In this document: positions 48,847 to 58,952 of the stretch, in pieces
Position numbering within the stretch: the stretch's first letter is position 1
How the letters are laid out: the number at the start of each line of letters is the position of its first letter
Source: Orrella marina
GTDB taxonomy: Bacteria > Pseudomonadota > Gammaproteobacteria > Burkholderiales > Burkholderiaceae_B
Length of the DNA: 64,000 nt
Reading direction: 5' to 3'
Assembly: GCF_003058465.1 (NCBI RefSeq)
Contig: NZ_CP028901.1
Location: 124,001 to 188,000, forward strand
Notes under the pieces: generated by a model
What the model was told of the DNA's origin: nothing
What the model saw: the letters and a program-made list of their open reading frames with translations, nothing else
Databases searched by the model: none
Position numbers and translations under genes: made by a program

Positions 48847-50154
48847 TCACTTTTCGTGAGCGTCCAGTAACAGCCCTTCAATCAGCATCTTGGGAATAAT
48901 GAGTCCGAGTGTCATGACCAGCACGATCAGGAGAGCGGCTGTGCCGTCGGCGGCAGATTGTGCGAGGACCGGCAACGGGGTTGCTGCCCCTTGCACATAG
49001 ATATTGATCAAACCATCTGCGAACCTGAACACAAATATTCCGGGCATCAACGAGACGACTGAGGCGAAGGCGAGCGCGGCAAATGGCAAGTTCAGACGAC
49101 GCGAAAGAAACGTCTGCACCGAGCCTGCGATAATGCAGGCGATCAGTGCGCCTGCGACCACACCACCACCAAGGTCCAGTACCCACCAGCGACTGCCATG
49201 AGCAATCATCCCGACGATGACCGGTACGGATGCGATCGTCCAGGGCAACGAGAAAAAGGCCGCGAAGGCAGCGACTGCGACCCCTGCGGCCAGAATGTCG
49301 AGCCACAACGGCGTGCTGGCCAATGACCCGTCAGAGGCCAGCGACCCGCCAGTCACAGACAAGCCCAGCAACAGGCCAGTGCAAACCGCCAGCAGAATCA
49401 TGGCGCTGTAGGTTAGCCGGTGCAACCCGAGTCCGAGACGGCCTCGCACGAGGTCAAGGGATGCGTTCAGGATATGTGCGCCAGGAACCAGGATCATGCA
49501 AGGTGCGATCTCCACAAACTGTAGTCCTGCGTCCGAGAGAAAGTGCTGGGCCAGGCCACCGGTCAGTCCAGCGATCAGCGCCGCGACCAGAGGCTGCACG
49601 TACAGATTGCAAGAGCGGGCGGCCAGCAGACGGCGAACCCCTGCGCCGAGGGTGGCTGCCATGAAAATAAGGAGCAGGGTGCTCAGGTCAGAAACTCCGA
49701 AGATAATGCCCAGTGCACTGGCGCCTAACCCCGCCATCAGAATGAACCGCAGATGACTGGCTGGTGGCAGATGGGCAATGGCCTGCAAATCCTCAAGCGC
49801 ACGCCCGAGGTGTTCAGGGCTCAGCCGTTGTGCATCCTTGCAGATCCGGTTGATGTAACCCAGCGTTCGGGAAACCTTGTTCATGTCGACCCCGACTGGT
49901 CGAACCACCACGAGCTCGGTGGTCACCTGCTTCGAAAGCATGCCAGCCACTTTGCCGCCTGGTTGTTCGGATGGCTCCTTGTCGATGGGCACGATCTGGC
50001 AGGCAATCCCTTCCCACTGTGGCACCATCTGGATTTGCAGGCCGTATGCAGTGGCCAGTCGCGTGGTGTCCTGAATCACGCGGTGTGTGGTCTGACCGTT
50101 GGCCATGAGCAGGGTGATGACCTGGTGGATGATCTCGATGGGTGTCGTGCTCAT
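48847..50154 (-). CDS. ThrE-type threonine/serine exporter
   Basis: 435 residues from the ATG at 50154; the longer open frame to 50517 has no membrane character and is rejected. The N-terminal 150 residues form the soluble ThrE/DUF1212 part (IEIIHQVITLLMANGQTTHRVIQDT, GKVAGMLSKQVTTELVV). About ten helices follow, ending with the DUF3815-like half (GLIIPKMLIEGLLLDAHEK). The fused layout matches actinobacterial ThrE, which exports L-threonine and L-serine using the proton gradient. Amino-acid export is therefore likely, the exact substrate less so. Confidence 0.9.
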   Translation of the reverse strand: MSTTPIEIIHQVITLLMANGQTTHRVIQDTTRLATAYGLQIQMVPQWEGIACQIVPIDKEPSEQPGGKVAGMLSKQVTTELVVVRPVGVDMNKVSRTLGYINRICKDAQRLSPEHLGRALEDLQAIAHLPPASHLRFILMAGLGASALGIIFGVSDLSTLLLIFMAATLGAGVRRLLAARSCNLYVQPLVAALIAGLTGGLAQHFLSDAGLQFVEIAPCMILVPGAHILNASLDLVRGRLGLGLHRLTYSAMILLAVCTGLLLGLSVTGGSLASDGSLASTPLWLDILAAGVAVAAFAAFFSLPWTIASVPVIVGMIAHGSRWWVLDLGGGVVAGALIACIIAGSVQTFLSRRLNLPFAALAFASVVSLMPGIFVFRFADGLINIYVQGAATPLPVLAQSAADGTAALLIVLVMTLGLIIPKMLIEGLLLDAHEK

Positions 50155-50351
50155 GCGTCTGCTATGCCTGAATCTTCTTGAGTCGGGATATGTCGGTTTT
50201 AGGGCGCGAAACCGTGAAGGAAGTAACCAAACCGAATGACCAGACCAAGTACACCATGCCGCGCGATCAAACTTGACCGCTTTTTTCGGTACGGTGTCAA
50301 CGGAGGGGTGACGGTGACTGTTTCGCTGCCCCCCGTTGGTGTCATTGCCGG

Positions 50352-50374
50352 GTGGATTGCCGCAAGCAATCCAC
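50352..50374 (-). terminator. Hairpin downstream of the malic enzyme gene
   Basis: Perfect 9-bp arms gtggattgc / gcaatccac with a 5-base loop, 12 bases beyond the stop on the minus strand. No T-run. Confidence 0.45.
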
Positions 50375-50386
50375 AGCCCTGGTCGA

Positions 50387-52014
50387 TCAGTTGGTATAAA
50401 CCGGCTTGTAGGCCATGTTTCTGATATGAGCCTCGATATCAGCCGGTTTCTCGACCCGAGCCAGATCTTGCTCGAATATGTACTCGGCAATACGGGCCGC
50501 CGTATGCAGTGAGGCATCCAGTATCTGGGACTGAGGCGGGTAGATCAGACCTGTATCGAGCTCGGCCTGGTTGACCTGTTCAGCAACCGCTTTGGCGGCG
50601 ACGATGAACATCTGTTCTGTCACGCGCCTGGCGTCGGTTGCCAGCACTGCCATGCCCATGGCCGGGAAGATGTACACGTTGTTGCCCTGGCCGGGCACGA
50701 ACGTTTGACCCATGTAACTGACCGGCTGAAAAGGGCTTCCACTGGCAAATATCGCCTTGCCTCTGGACCATTTGTAGGCCTCTTCTGCAGTGCACTCCGA
50801 GCGTGAGGTCGGATTGGAGTACGGAAAGATGATGGGCCGCTCATTAACAGCCGACATGGCTTCGATCACCGGCTGATTGAAGAGCTTGGGAACTGTGCTG
50901 ACCCCGACGATGCCTTGCGGTTTGATCATGTTGATGGCATCGACAAAAGAATTGCAGGGCTTGCTGTCGTGTGCAAACGGTTTCTGGAAGTCCGCGAGAT
51001 CGGTGCGGCTGCTCTCGACCAGACCATTGATATCGAACAGCCAGTTGCGAGCGCGCGCTTGCTCGATGGTCAGCCCTTCCATCACCATCGCCTGACTGAT
51101 CAGTTCGGCAATGCCGGTGGCAGCCGACCCGGCACCCATGAACAGGAAGGTCTGGTCAGTGAGTTTCTGTCCGGAAATCCGCAATGCACCGTAGATACCG
51201 GCCAGTGCGACGCCAGCGGTTCCCTGGATATCATCGTTGTAGGTGCAGATCTTGTCCTTGTATCGCGCCAGGATCGGCACAGCGTTGAAGTTTGCAAAGT
51301 CTTCCCACTGGATGCAGCTACTGGGGTACATCGTCTGGACCGCATCGACGAACTCTTCAATGAACGCGTCGTATTCCTCGCCCCGCACTCTGGGTTGCTG
51401 CAGCCCGAGGTACAGGGGGTCTTCGAGCAACGTGTGATTGTTGGTGCCAACATCGAGCGTGATCGGGAGGGTCAGCTCAGGTGGCACGCCAGCGACTGCC
51501 GTATAGAGCGCCAGTTTGCCGATCGGGATGCCCATTCCACCTACACCCAGGTCACCGAGTCCGAGAATGCGTTCGCCGTCGGTCACGACAATGAACCTGA
51601 CATCCTTCTGGGGCCAGTTCGCCAGCAACTCCTTGACCCGTCCTTTGGCTGTAATGGGCAGGTAAAGGCCGTGTGCACTACGAAAGATGTGATCGAACTT
51701 CTGGCAGGCTTCACCGACTGTAGGGGTGTAGACCAGCGGCATGAAACGTGCTGGATCAGACATCAGCACAGCATAGAACAGCGTCTGATTGCGACTTTGC
51801 AGATCCATGAGGAACAGATAACGCTGCAGGTCGTTGTCGAGCATGTCAAGTTGGGTGTGCACGCGTGCGATTTGCAGTTCGAGTGTGTCGACGCCGGGGG
51901 CAATAGTCCTTCCAGACCGGACTGCTGACGGGCCTGCTGGCTAAATGCGGTGCCACGGTTCTGAACGGGGTCATGCAACAGGGTATAGCCACTGGCTGAA
52001 GGACTGTTCGACAT
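50387..52014 (-). pseudogene. maeA: NAD-type malic enzyme with apparent one-base frameshift
   Basis: The ATG at 52014 has AGGAG 8 bases upstream and opens SGYTLLHDPVQNRGTAF...GLEGLLPP, the normal start of SfcA/MaeA-type malic enzymes. At 51896-51900 (five G on the plus strand) the frame is lost. One more C in the coding strand would give LLPPGVDTLELQIARVHTQ and join the long frame that runs to 50387. That frame carries VYTPTVGEACQKF, VVTDGERILGLGDLGVGGMG and the NAD-binding GAGSAATGIAEL, for about 543 residues in total. The enzyme decarboxylates malate to pyruvate. It follows fumC on the same strand. The frameshift may be a miscounted homopolymer rather than a true mutation. Confidence 0.9.
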
Positions 52015-52194
52015 GAAATGACTCCTGAATGAGCGATTGGGTTGTAATGAAACGTGATTTGAAAGCTTGACTTGCTACGAGGCCGCGAGCTGTGCGATGG
52101 GTGTGCATGCAGCCAGGCGGGTGTGCCAGACGGCAACCCCGCCTGTCTGTCTGTGTATCGGGCTTCTAGAGCTGGTTCTCTGGCTTGCGGTTTC

Positions 52195-53610
52195 TTATCT
52201 GGGTTGATCGGCGTGAGCCACGTAGGGGTGCACCATCTTGGATGGGTCCACAACCTGGTCAAACTCCTCTTCAGATACAAATCCCAGATCCAGTGCGGCC
52301 GCCTTGAGTGTCATGTCGTGATCCATGGCATGGTGTGCGATCTGGGATGCCTTGTCATAGCCAATGACCGGCGCGAGCGCGGTGACCAGCATGAGCGAGC
52401 GTTCGACGTACTCGGCAATCTTCTTGTGATTGGGCTCTGTCCCTTCAACCAGATACTTGCGGAAATTCTGGCAACCGTCTGTCAGCAACGTGATCGAGTG
52501 CGCGATGTTGTAAATCATGAGTGGCTTGTACACGTTCATCTCGAGGTAGCCGCTCGCACCCCCAAATCCCACTGCGACATCGTTTGCCATGACTTGTGCG
52601 GCCAGCATGGTGAGCGCTTCGGCCTGGGTCGGATTGACTTTGCCCGGCATGATCGATGAGCCCGGCTCGTTCTCCGGAATATGTAATTCTGCAAAGCCTG
52701 CTCTGGGTCCGCATGACAGCAGGCGGATGTCGTTACCGATCTTGAAAAGCGATGCCGCCATGGTGCGCAGCGCACCTGACAGGTGAACCAATGCATCATG
52801 CGAGCCCTGAACGGTGAACTTGTTGGGTGCCGTGATGAACGGAAGGCCGGTCAACCTGGCAATTTCACTCGCCACAGCTGCGTCGAATCCGGGTGCCGCG
52901 TTGATCCCGGTGCCCACTGCCGTGCCGCCTAGTGCAAGGTGATACACACTCTTGAGCGAGTCTGTGATTCTTTCCATGCCATCGTCGAGCATGCCGACAT
53001 ATCCAGACCACTCCTGACCCAGCGTGAGCGGTGTGGCGTCCTGCATGTGCGTGCGACCAATCTTGACGATGTCCTTCCATGCCTCGGCTTTTGCGTGCAT
53101 GGCATCGCGCAGACCTTGAACGCCGGGGATCAGTCTTTGCGTGGTGTTGACCGCTGCGGCAATATACATTGCAGACGGAAACGAGTCGTTAGACGACTGC
53201 GACATGTTGACGTGATCGTTTGGGTGCACCGGGGTCTTGCTGCCCAGTGCGGTGCCAGCAAGCTGGCAGCAACGATTGGAGATCACCTCGTTGACGTTCA
53301 TGTTGAACTGGGTGCCGCTACCGGTCATCCAGACGTGTAGCGGGAACATGTCATGGTGCTGGCCATTCAGGATCTCGTCGCAGACCTGGTTGATCAGGTC
53401 ATGCTGCGTGTCGCCAAGACGACCGCTGGCATGGTTCACATTGGCAGCAGCCTTCTTGAGCGTGGCGTAGGCGGTAATCATTTCCCGAGGCATCAAGTCC
53501 TTGCCAATGCTGAAATGTTCGAGCGAACGTTGTGTCTGGGCTCCCCAGAGTTTGTCCTCGGGGACTTCGACCACGCCGAGACTATCGGATTCTTTTCGTA
53601 CACCTGTCAT
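52195..53610 (-). CDS. fumC: Class II fumarate hydratase
   Basis: 471 residues from the ATG at 53610, with GAGGAA 6 bases upstream; the open frame extends 36 codons further without support. The superfamily signature [11 protein letters not shown] is present near residue 320, along with [14 protein letters not shown] and [11 protein letters not shown], and the active-site region [20 protein letters not shown]. Length is typical of FumC (about 465). This iron-independent enzyme interconverts fumarate and malate. The malic enzyme gene 180 bp downstream on the same strand would take malate on to pyruvate. Confidence 0.97.
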   Translation of the reverse strand: MTGVRKESDSLGVVEVPEDKLWGAQTQRSLEHFSIGKDLMPREMITAYATLKKAAANVNHASGRLGDTQHDLINQVCDEILNGQHHDMFPLHVWMTGSGTQFNMNVNEVISNRCCQLAGTALGSKTPVHPNDHVNMSQSSNDSFPSAMYIAAAVNTTQRLIPGVQGLRDAMHAKAEAWKDIVKIGRTHMQDATPLTLGQEWSGYVGMLDDGMERITDSLKSVYHLALGGTAVGTGINAAPGFDAAVASEIARLTGLPFITAPNKFTVQGSHDALVHLSGALRTMAASLFKIGNDIRLLSCGPRAGFAELHIPENEPGSSIMPGKVNPTQAEALTMLAAQVMANDVAVGFGGASGYLEMNVYKPLMIYNIAHSITLLTDGCQNFRKYLVEGTEPNHKKIAEYVERSLMLVTALAPVIGYDKASQIAHHAMDHDMTLKAAALDLGFVSEEEFDQVVDPSKMVHPYVAHADQPR

Positions 53611-54402
53611 GATGATTCCTCTATCGGAAAAACGTGTTGCTGTATCGGGTAGGGCGGTTGGGGCTGTCGCGCATGCCGGGCTATCTGGCTCACTGCACTG
53701 ACTCACTGTGTCAGACATTTGGTCCAGAGCCTTGCCTGGGTCTGTGCAAGATTCTCCGGTTCCTGCGCATACGAGATGTGCCTCTGCCCCCTGGCGAAAC
53801 CGGATGGCGCGCTACGACAGGGCGGCAATGGGTAACTGGTTTGCAGTAAGAGGTGGAATCTGTCGGATCGGCAAGCGCTGCGCCGGGGTGGCTGCCGTGA
53901 AATCATCGAGTGACGAGATTCGTCGGCCGGGTGACTACTTTGAAAGTAATGAGTGTTCTGGTTGTATTTGTTGACCTGATCACTCGGACGGTGTTGATCG
54001 TGCTGGTGACGATGTTTGATATGTGGCACAGTCCCACCATGAAAATAGCCACAGCCCCGAAGGGTCTGGATTCGAGACAACCAGATCAGTGTGAGATGGA
54101 CAGTCGACATCCAAGCGCATTCAGCAGGCACCATTCACCTTTTATTGACAACATGCATGACAGGATTCTTTGCTTTTTTTAGCATGTCTGCAAGATATTT
54201 GGCAGTCACCTCAGGTGCGAATGTGGGGCTTTGTAAAAAGTATTGATCTGCCGCATGTCAAAGACGACCTCCCAGGCCTGAATGTGCTCGTTTCTCACTG
54301 ATTCTTACTGCCACAGATTCCATGGACGCTGACCGCACAATCCACTGCGGTGCGCGAGCATGACACGCGCTACAGATAGAAGCGATGTGTCGATCAATGG
54401 GT
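53611..54402. other. Intergenic region
   Basis: About 790 bp upstream of fumC. One plus-strand frame from ATG 53949 begins with a hydrophobic helix (MSVLVVFVDLITRTVLIVLV), but it lacks a good ribosome site, so it is not called. No repeats of note. Confidence 0.5.
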
Positions 54403-56445
54403 CTATCGATAAAGCAAAGATGGGCTGGTGCTGGCGACCTTGGTGTCTGGTGCCTGCACATGTCTGGCAAATGCGCGAACGGAAAGCTCCGCGCCACGCA
54501 TGCTGTCATCCAGTGGGTAGGTCAGAGCCGGGGATGGGGTGTACCAGACAGTGTCGTGTCTGGTTCCGTTCACGTACACGTAAAAGGCGTATTCGAGTGT
54601 GGCATTGGCTGCGAATACGTCTCGTACAGATGCTGTTGCCACCAGGGAGTTGCCCAGAATCTCGATGCGACATCTGATCAGTGTCTTGCTGTGCACCAGT
54701 CCCATGTCAACGAAGGGCAACGACTCGAACGCCTCGTCAGACAGGTCCGATAGGGAAGGGTTGACCGGGATGTCCAGTAGTTCGGGCCACAGCATCTCGA
54801 GGCACCCGTACATGCCCCGGGCTTCAAGCCAGTCATCAAATGGCAGTGACATGAAAAGTCGCAGGACTTCCCGGCAGTTAAAGATGCACACCGTTTCGAA
54901 GGCGATGTCGCTTTCTCGCACTAGCCCTGACTGCCAGACTGCAATGCTGTGTTCGAGTTCATACAAGGTCATCACATCAAAACCCAGGCTGCCTTCCAGC
55001 AATCCGCTCAGACGCAGATAGCGCTCGGACTGGGTCAGCACGAACGGATGCGTTTTGCAGAGGGCTTCTTTGCAGTAGATGGCAGCAAACTTCTCGATCA
55101 GGCTGGCTTGGCCATTGGTGATGCGTCCGACCGCGCCCCGGTGGTAGTAGGCTCTGAGTGCTTCGCCGATGTTCGAGCGCAGATGCAGGTCGTATCCGGG
55201 TATCTGGGTCGCGTAAGCGTGCGCCAGTGGATAGAAATGCTCGAACGTATTGTTTTGTTTGAGGTCCTTCAATAGCCGGGTGTATGCAGGGTCCGACGGC
55301 GGGTGCTCGTAGTCAAACGTGACGTTGTGAATCTGCAGTCCAAACCGGCCTGCGATCTGGTTGGCAAGCGCCACATCCACATAGTTCACGGGCTCCCGGG
55401 CTCGCGTGTAACAAAAGAACGAGAGACGGGGCAAGGAAGTTCGGCATGCCGCCAGTGTCAGTCGGCTGTCCAGTCCTGCGGTTAGAGACGCCACGGTTTT
55501 GTAGTTGCGCGAGAACGACTCGACGGTGCGACGAAAAAGGGTTGAGCAACGGCTAACAACCTCGTCAAGCGAGAGCTCCTTTCTGGGATTTCTGGGAAAT
55601 ATGCGCGTGAGATGATTGTCCGTCAGACGCAATGCGTTGTTCGAAGGAAGTTGATAGACGTGTTCATAGAGCGTTGCAAACCCGGGCAGGTAGCTCATGT
55701 TGTATGGGCGAGGTCTGGCTTCGCTCAAGAATGTCTGAACAGCCGGGTCGAGTCGGCACCCGATTACCGGCCCAAGTGCTTGTGCAAGCAAAGAGGGGTG
55801 GGAGGAAATGATCCCGGCACAGGCTTCCGAGTAAAAGACGCTGCGCATTGAGGTGGCGTCTGACACGACCTGCAATTCGCAATGATCGGCAGATTTGTAG
55901 AAGCAGACGAATCGGCCCGAACACAGATCCAGCGCATCGAGAAACGCGTCCATTCCGCTCAGAAGCCGTCTTGCCAGCATTGCCGAGATGTCCGGGCAAT
56001 CCTGATGGTCAGGCTGGCCGGGATCGTCAGCCAGCGAAACAACGTGTCCGAGCAGTAGCACATAGCAGTTATCTCGACTTGCGACGCTGATCGGCAGGCG
56101 CGAGTCGTACTGAAGGGTGATCTGGCGGTCTTGATGGGTGCGCCACTGCGCGCACCACCCGTCATGCCCCATTGGAGCTGGTCGTGCAGACTCTGGCGAG
56201 AGATGCCCGGGGTCGACCTGGATGGGTTCAGGCAGTGCGCCGATTCCATGGACACCGGTGAACTCTGACGTCGCTCCCAGGCGGCCAGATATCCCGGGCA
56301 ACCAGGCCAGATAGCCCCTGGCATACAAAGATGACTGCAGTCCAGGCGACTGTATGAGCGATTGCTGGTTTTCGGTGGGGCTTGCCTCAGAACACCCGCC
56401 AGTTTGACACGCATGGTGCCGGGCATTTTTCAGTGAATCTAGCAT
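54403..56445 (-). CDS. Asparagine-synthase-like PP-loop protein (large, unknown product)
   Basis: 680 residues from the ATG at 56445, which has AAAGG 5 bases upstream; the frame is open to a GTG at 56541. The centre holds a PP-loop for ATP binding, SLTAGLDSR (variant of SGGxDS), followed by NYVDVALANQIAGRFGLQIHNV, as in asparagine synthetase B. The N-terminal third resembles the glutaminase fold (DALDLCSGRFVCFY, VSDATSMRSVFY) but does not begin with the catalytic Cys, so glutamine use is doubtful. The last 90 residues form an extra beta-rich domain (EYAFYVYVNGTRHDTVWYTPS). The protein probably adenylates a carboxyl group and forms an amide. It lies just downstream of an ABC exporter gene on the same strand, a pairing seen in peptide or glycan modification loci. 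Confidence 0.85.
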   Translation of the reverse strand: MLDSLKNARHHACQTGGCSEASPTENQQSLIQSPGLQSSLYARGYLAWLPGISGRLGATSEFTGVHGIGALPEPIQVDPGHLSPESARPAPMGHDGWCAQWRTHQDRQITLQYDSRLPISVASRDNCYVLLLGHVVSLADDPGQPDHQDCPDISAMLARRLLSGMDAFLDALDLCSGRFVCFYKSADHCELQVVSDATSMRSVFYSEACAGIISSHPSLLAQALGPVIGCRLDPAVQTFLSEARPRPYNMSYLPGFATLYEHVYQLPSNNALRLTDNHLTRIFPRNPRKELSLDEVVSRCSTLFRRTVESFSRNYKTVASLTAGLDSRLTLAACRTSLPRLSFFCYTRAREPVNYVDVALANQIAGRFGLQIHNVTFDYEHPPSDPAYTRLLKDLKQNNTFEHFYPLAHAYATQIPGYDLHLRSNIGEALRAYYHRGAVGRITNGQASLIEKFAAIYCKEALCKTHPFVLTQSERYLRLSGLLEGSLGFDVMTLYELEHSIAVWQSGLVRESDIAFETVCIFNCREVLRLFMSLPFDDWLEARGMYGCLEMLWPELLDIPVNPSLSDLSDEAFESLPFVDMGLVHSKTLIRCRIEILGNSLVATASVRDVFAANATLEYAFYVYVNGTRHDTVWYTPSPALTYPLDDSMRGAELSVRAFARHVQAPDTKVASTSPSLLYR

Positions 56446-56701
56446 GAGTGCCTTTGGGGAGTACATCGGCTTCTTGTTTGCACGATTGCCCTGTCTGAAG
56501 TCCAGTTTCTGCCTGGCAATCTGATCACTGTCGACAGACACCTTGCTATCTTGCCATTTTGCGATCTTGCGAAACGTCGGGACCGCGCAATGTATCAGCT
56601 TGATGGTACCAGTGATACTAATATAAATTTACCGGTCTGTCGGGTAGTGAAGTATGGCCGCTTTTGATTTGTCCCCGCGTCTTCTGATTTCGCTGTCAAT
56701 G

Positions 56702-58540
56702 CTATGCAAAAGACAGCTTCGCACTGGCGAATTGCAGTCTGGCCAGTCGTGCATACAGTCCGCCCTGTGTGATCAGGTCCCGGTGCAGGCCTTGCTCGAC
56801 AATGCGGCCGTTATCCATTACCAGAATCCAGTCTGAATTCTGAACGGTTGCCAGACGGTGAGCGATGGTTATTGATGTCCTGCCCGGCAGAACCGTATTG
56901 AGGGCGTGTTGTACCTCGCGTTCGGATTCGGCATCCAGTGCACTGGTGGCTTCGTCGAGCAGCAGGATGGGCGGGTTCTTGAGAATTGCCCGGGCGATCG
57001 AGATACGCTGCTTCTGTCCACCAGAAAGACGCACGCCACGTTCGCCCAGAAAGCTCTGGTATCCCTGCGGCAGTGCTGAGATGAAACCATGCGCGTGGGC
57101 ACTGATGGCAGCAGCTATCACTTCGTCGTCTGTGGCATCAAGCCGCCCGTAACGTATATTCTCCATGGCAGTGGATGCGAAGATCACGGGCTCCTGAGGA
57201 ACAATTCCGATCTTGTGTCGAAGCTCGTTCAAAGGCCACTGGGTAATGTTGCGCCCGAGTACATCAATGTGACCTGCCGAGGGTTCATAAAACATCAAAA
57301 GCAGCGAGAACAGGGTGGTTTTACCCGCGCCAGATGGGCCGACCAGTGCGTAGCGAGCCCCGCTTGCAATGGTCAGGTTCAAGTGATCCAGTGAGGGTGC
57401 ATCAGGCCGGGAAGGGTAGTAGAAAGTCGTGTCGACGAACTGAATGGCTGGTTCTGGCCTTGACCCAGGCTCAGATGGCGGTGAACAGCCAGTCGGGGCA
57501 TCTTGTACATGGACATCCATGGAGTCTGATGTCTGAAGTGGCTGGCAAGCGGTTTCGTGCACCGCCTGTTTCTGATCGGGGTCTGCCTGCATCAACTCGA
57601 CCAGTCGCTCGGTGGCCCCTGCTGCGCGCTGCAGGTCTCCCCAGGTTTCAGACAGAGCGCCAATCGAACCGGCAACAAACACGGCATACAGGACGAACTG
57701 GGTGAGCTGGCCAATGGTCATGCTGCCATCTGCTACCTGACGTGCACCCATCCAGAGCACAAACACGATCACCGAGAACGTCATCATGATGGCCAGTGCG
57801 GTCAGCGCAGATCGCATGCGGATGCGCTTTCTGGCTTCGTTAAAGGCTAGTTCAACGGCGTTCTCGTATCGCTTCTGTTCATGCGACTCGCGCACGAAAG
57901 CCTGAACGGTCGTCATGGCATTGAGTACCTCGCCAGCCATGGCACTGGTGTCTGCAACTTTGTCCTGGCTGGCTCGTGAAATCTTTCTGACGCGTCTGCC
58001 CAGTGCCCAGAGTGGCAGCACCACACCAATCAATAGTGCAATCATGATGCCGGCAAGCGTCGGGCTGGTGATCAGCATCATGGCCATGCCGCCAACGAGC
58101 ATGACTGCGCTTCGCAATGCAATTGAAACGCTCGATCCAACCAGTGTCTGGACCAGTGTGGTGTCACTGGTCAGACGGGAGAGCACCTCACCGGTCTGCA
58201 ATGTTTCGAAGTAGGCGGGATTCTGGCGAAGGATGTTTCGATAGACGGTCTGCCTGATATCGGCCACGACCCGCTCGCCTAGCCACGACATTATGTAATA
58301 GCGCCCGGATGTGGCCAGGGCGAGCACCATTGCAACGATTAGCAGATTCAAGAATTTTCGGTTGACGGTCTCGCTGGTCAGTCCTGTGTCGACCAGATCC
58401 CGAAATGCCAGTGGTACGGTGAGCGTAGCGGCTGCCGCCATGACTAGTAAAAACAGCGCAAGTAGCCACTGCGCCCGGTATCGGGCGATCACTCGATATT
58501 CTTTGAGCCAATGGGTGATGCTGCCGAGTCTGGGTGTCAT
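56702..58540 (-). CDS. ABC exporter (fused membrane and ATPase domains)
   Basis: 612 residues. A six-helix exporter domain (about 20-310) includes RLTSDTTLVQTLVGSS and SRASQDKVADTSAMAGEVLN. A linker rich in Cys, Pro and Ser (about 325-365) is followed by an ATPase domain with Walker A GPSGAGKTT, signature LSGGQKQRISIARA, Walker B ILLLDEATSALD and the H-loop His in IAHRLAT. It is a half-transporter, expected to dimerise in the inner membrane, like MsbA or peptide exporters; no N-terminal peptidase domain is present. The asparagine-synthase-like gene follows 256 bp downstream and may make or modify the exported substrate. Confidence 0.92.
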   Translation of the reverse strand: MTPRLGSITHWLKEYRVIARYRAQWLLALFLLVMAAAATLTVPLAFRDLVDTGLTSETVNRKFLNLLIVAMVLALATSGRYYIMSWLGERVVADIRQTVYRNILRQNPAYFETLQTGEVLSRLTSDTTLVQTLVGSSVSIALRSAVMLVGGMAMMLITSPTLAGIMIALLIGVVLPLWALGRRVRKISRASQDKVADTSAMAGEVLNAMTTVQAFVRESHEQKRYENAVELAFNEARKRIRMRSALTALAIMMTFSVIVFVLWMGARQVADGSMTIGQLTQFVLYAVFVAGSIGALSETWGDLQRAAGATERLVELMQADPDQKQAVHETACQPLQTSDSMDVHVQDAPTGCSPPSEPGSRPEPAIQFVDTTFYYPSRPDAPSLDHLNLTIASGARYALVGPSGAGKTTLFSLLLMFYEPSAGHIDVLGRNITQWPLNELRHKIGIVPQEPVIFASTAMENIRYGRLDATDDEVIAAAISAHAHGFISALPQGYQSFLGERGVRLSGGQKQRISIARAILKNPPILLLDEATSALDAESEREVQHALNTVLPGRTSITIAHRLATVQNSDWILVMDNGRIVEQGLHRDLITQGGLYARLARLQFASAKLSFA

Positions 58541-58952
58541 TTGCGAAAATGAACTACTTTACCCTATGCGCAGCAAAGGATGGCGTTTCACGGGGAGGAT
58601 GAGTCCCCGTCTCGGCCAGGAACTGGCCGGGTTCGAGTTTGCGGGTTGGTGCGTCCACCCATTGGCCACCCAATCGCCACCCATTGGCCACCAGTTTCCA
58701 GCACTTTGTCGCGAAACAACGATGTGAACCGCCCAGGGGCGGTGTCCAGAATGTCCTACATGAACGCTCCGGTTCAGGCCCGCTTTTTGCGCGACCTGCC
58801 TGCCCGGTTCCTCCACAGTGCCAGCGGCGCTTACCTCTCCAGCCAGTTGGGGCGGCTTTGCCTGCTGGCCGCAAGCGCCCCCGCTACAACGACGCAAGGA
58901 GTTGAGCGGTGGGAGAGTTCATCTGGAATTTCGAGCATTCTGTCGATGTCAA
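58541..58952. other. Intergenic region with direct repeat
   Basis: 412 bp upstream of the ABC exporter. It contains a 16-bp direct repeat (58655-58692). Frames are open on both strands but none has a recognisable domain. It is the likely start of the accessory region. Confidence 0.5.
58655..58692. repeat. 16-bp direct repeat with 6-bp spacer
   Basis: ccacccattggccacc at 58655-58670 and again at 58677-58692, separated by caatcg. Confidence 0.85.

Noticed and set aside
50155..50517. 121-codon N-terminal extension of the ThrE-like exporter
   Set aside because: The sequence is Arg/Pro-rich with no domain, and family members begin near the ATG at 50154.
53949..54182. Possible 77-residue protein with an N-terminal hydrophobic helix
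   Set aside because: No clear ribosome site, no coupling to a neighbour, and a polar tail without recognisable features. Evidence is too thin compared with the 59-residue protein at 34177.
54403..58540. Calling the locus a lasso-peptide cluster
   Set aside because: No precursor peptide, RRE or transglutaminase-like protease gene was found, and the enzyme's size and extra domain do not fit. Only the pairing was kept as an observation.
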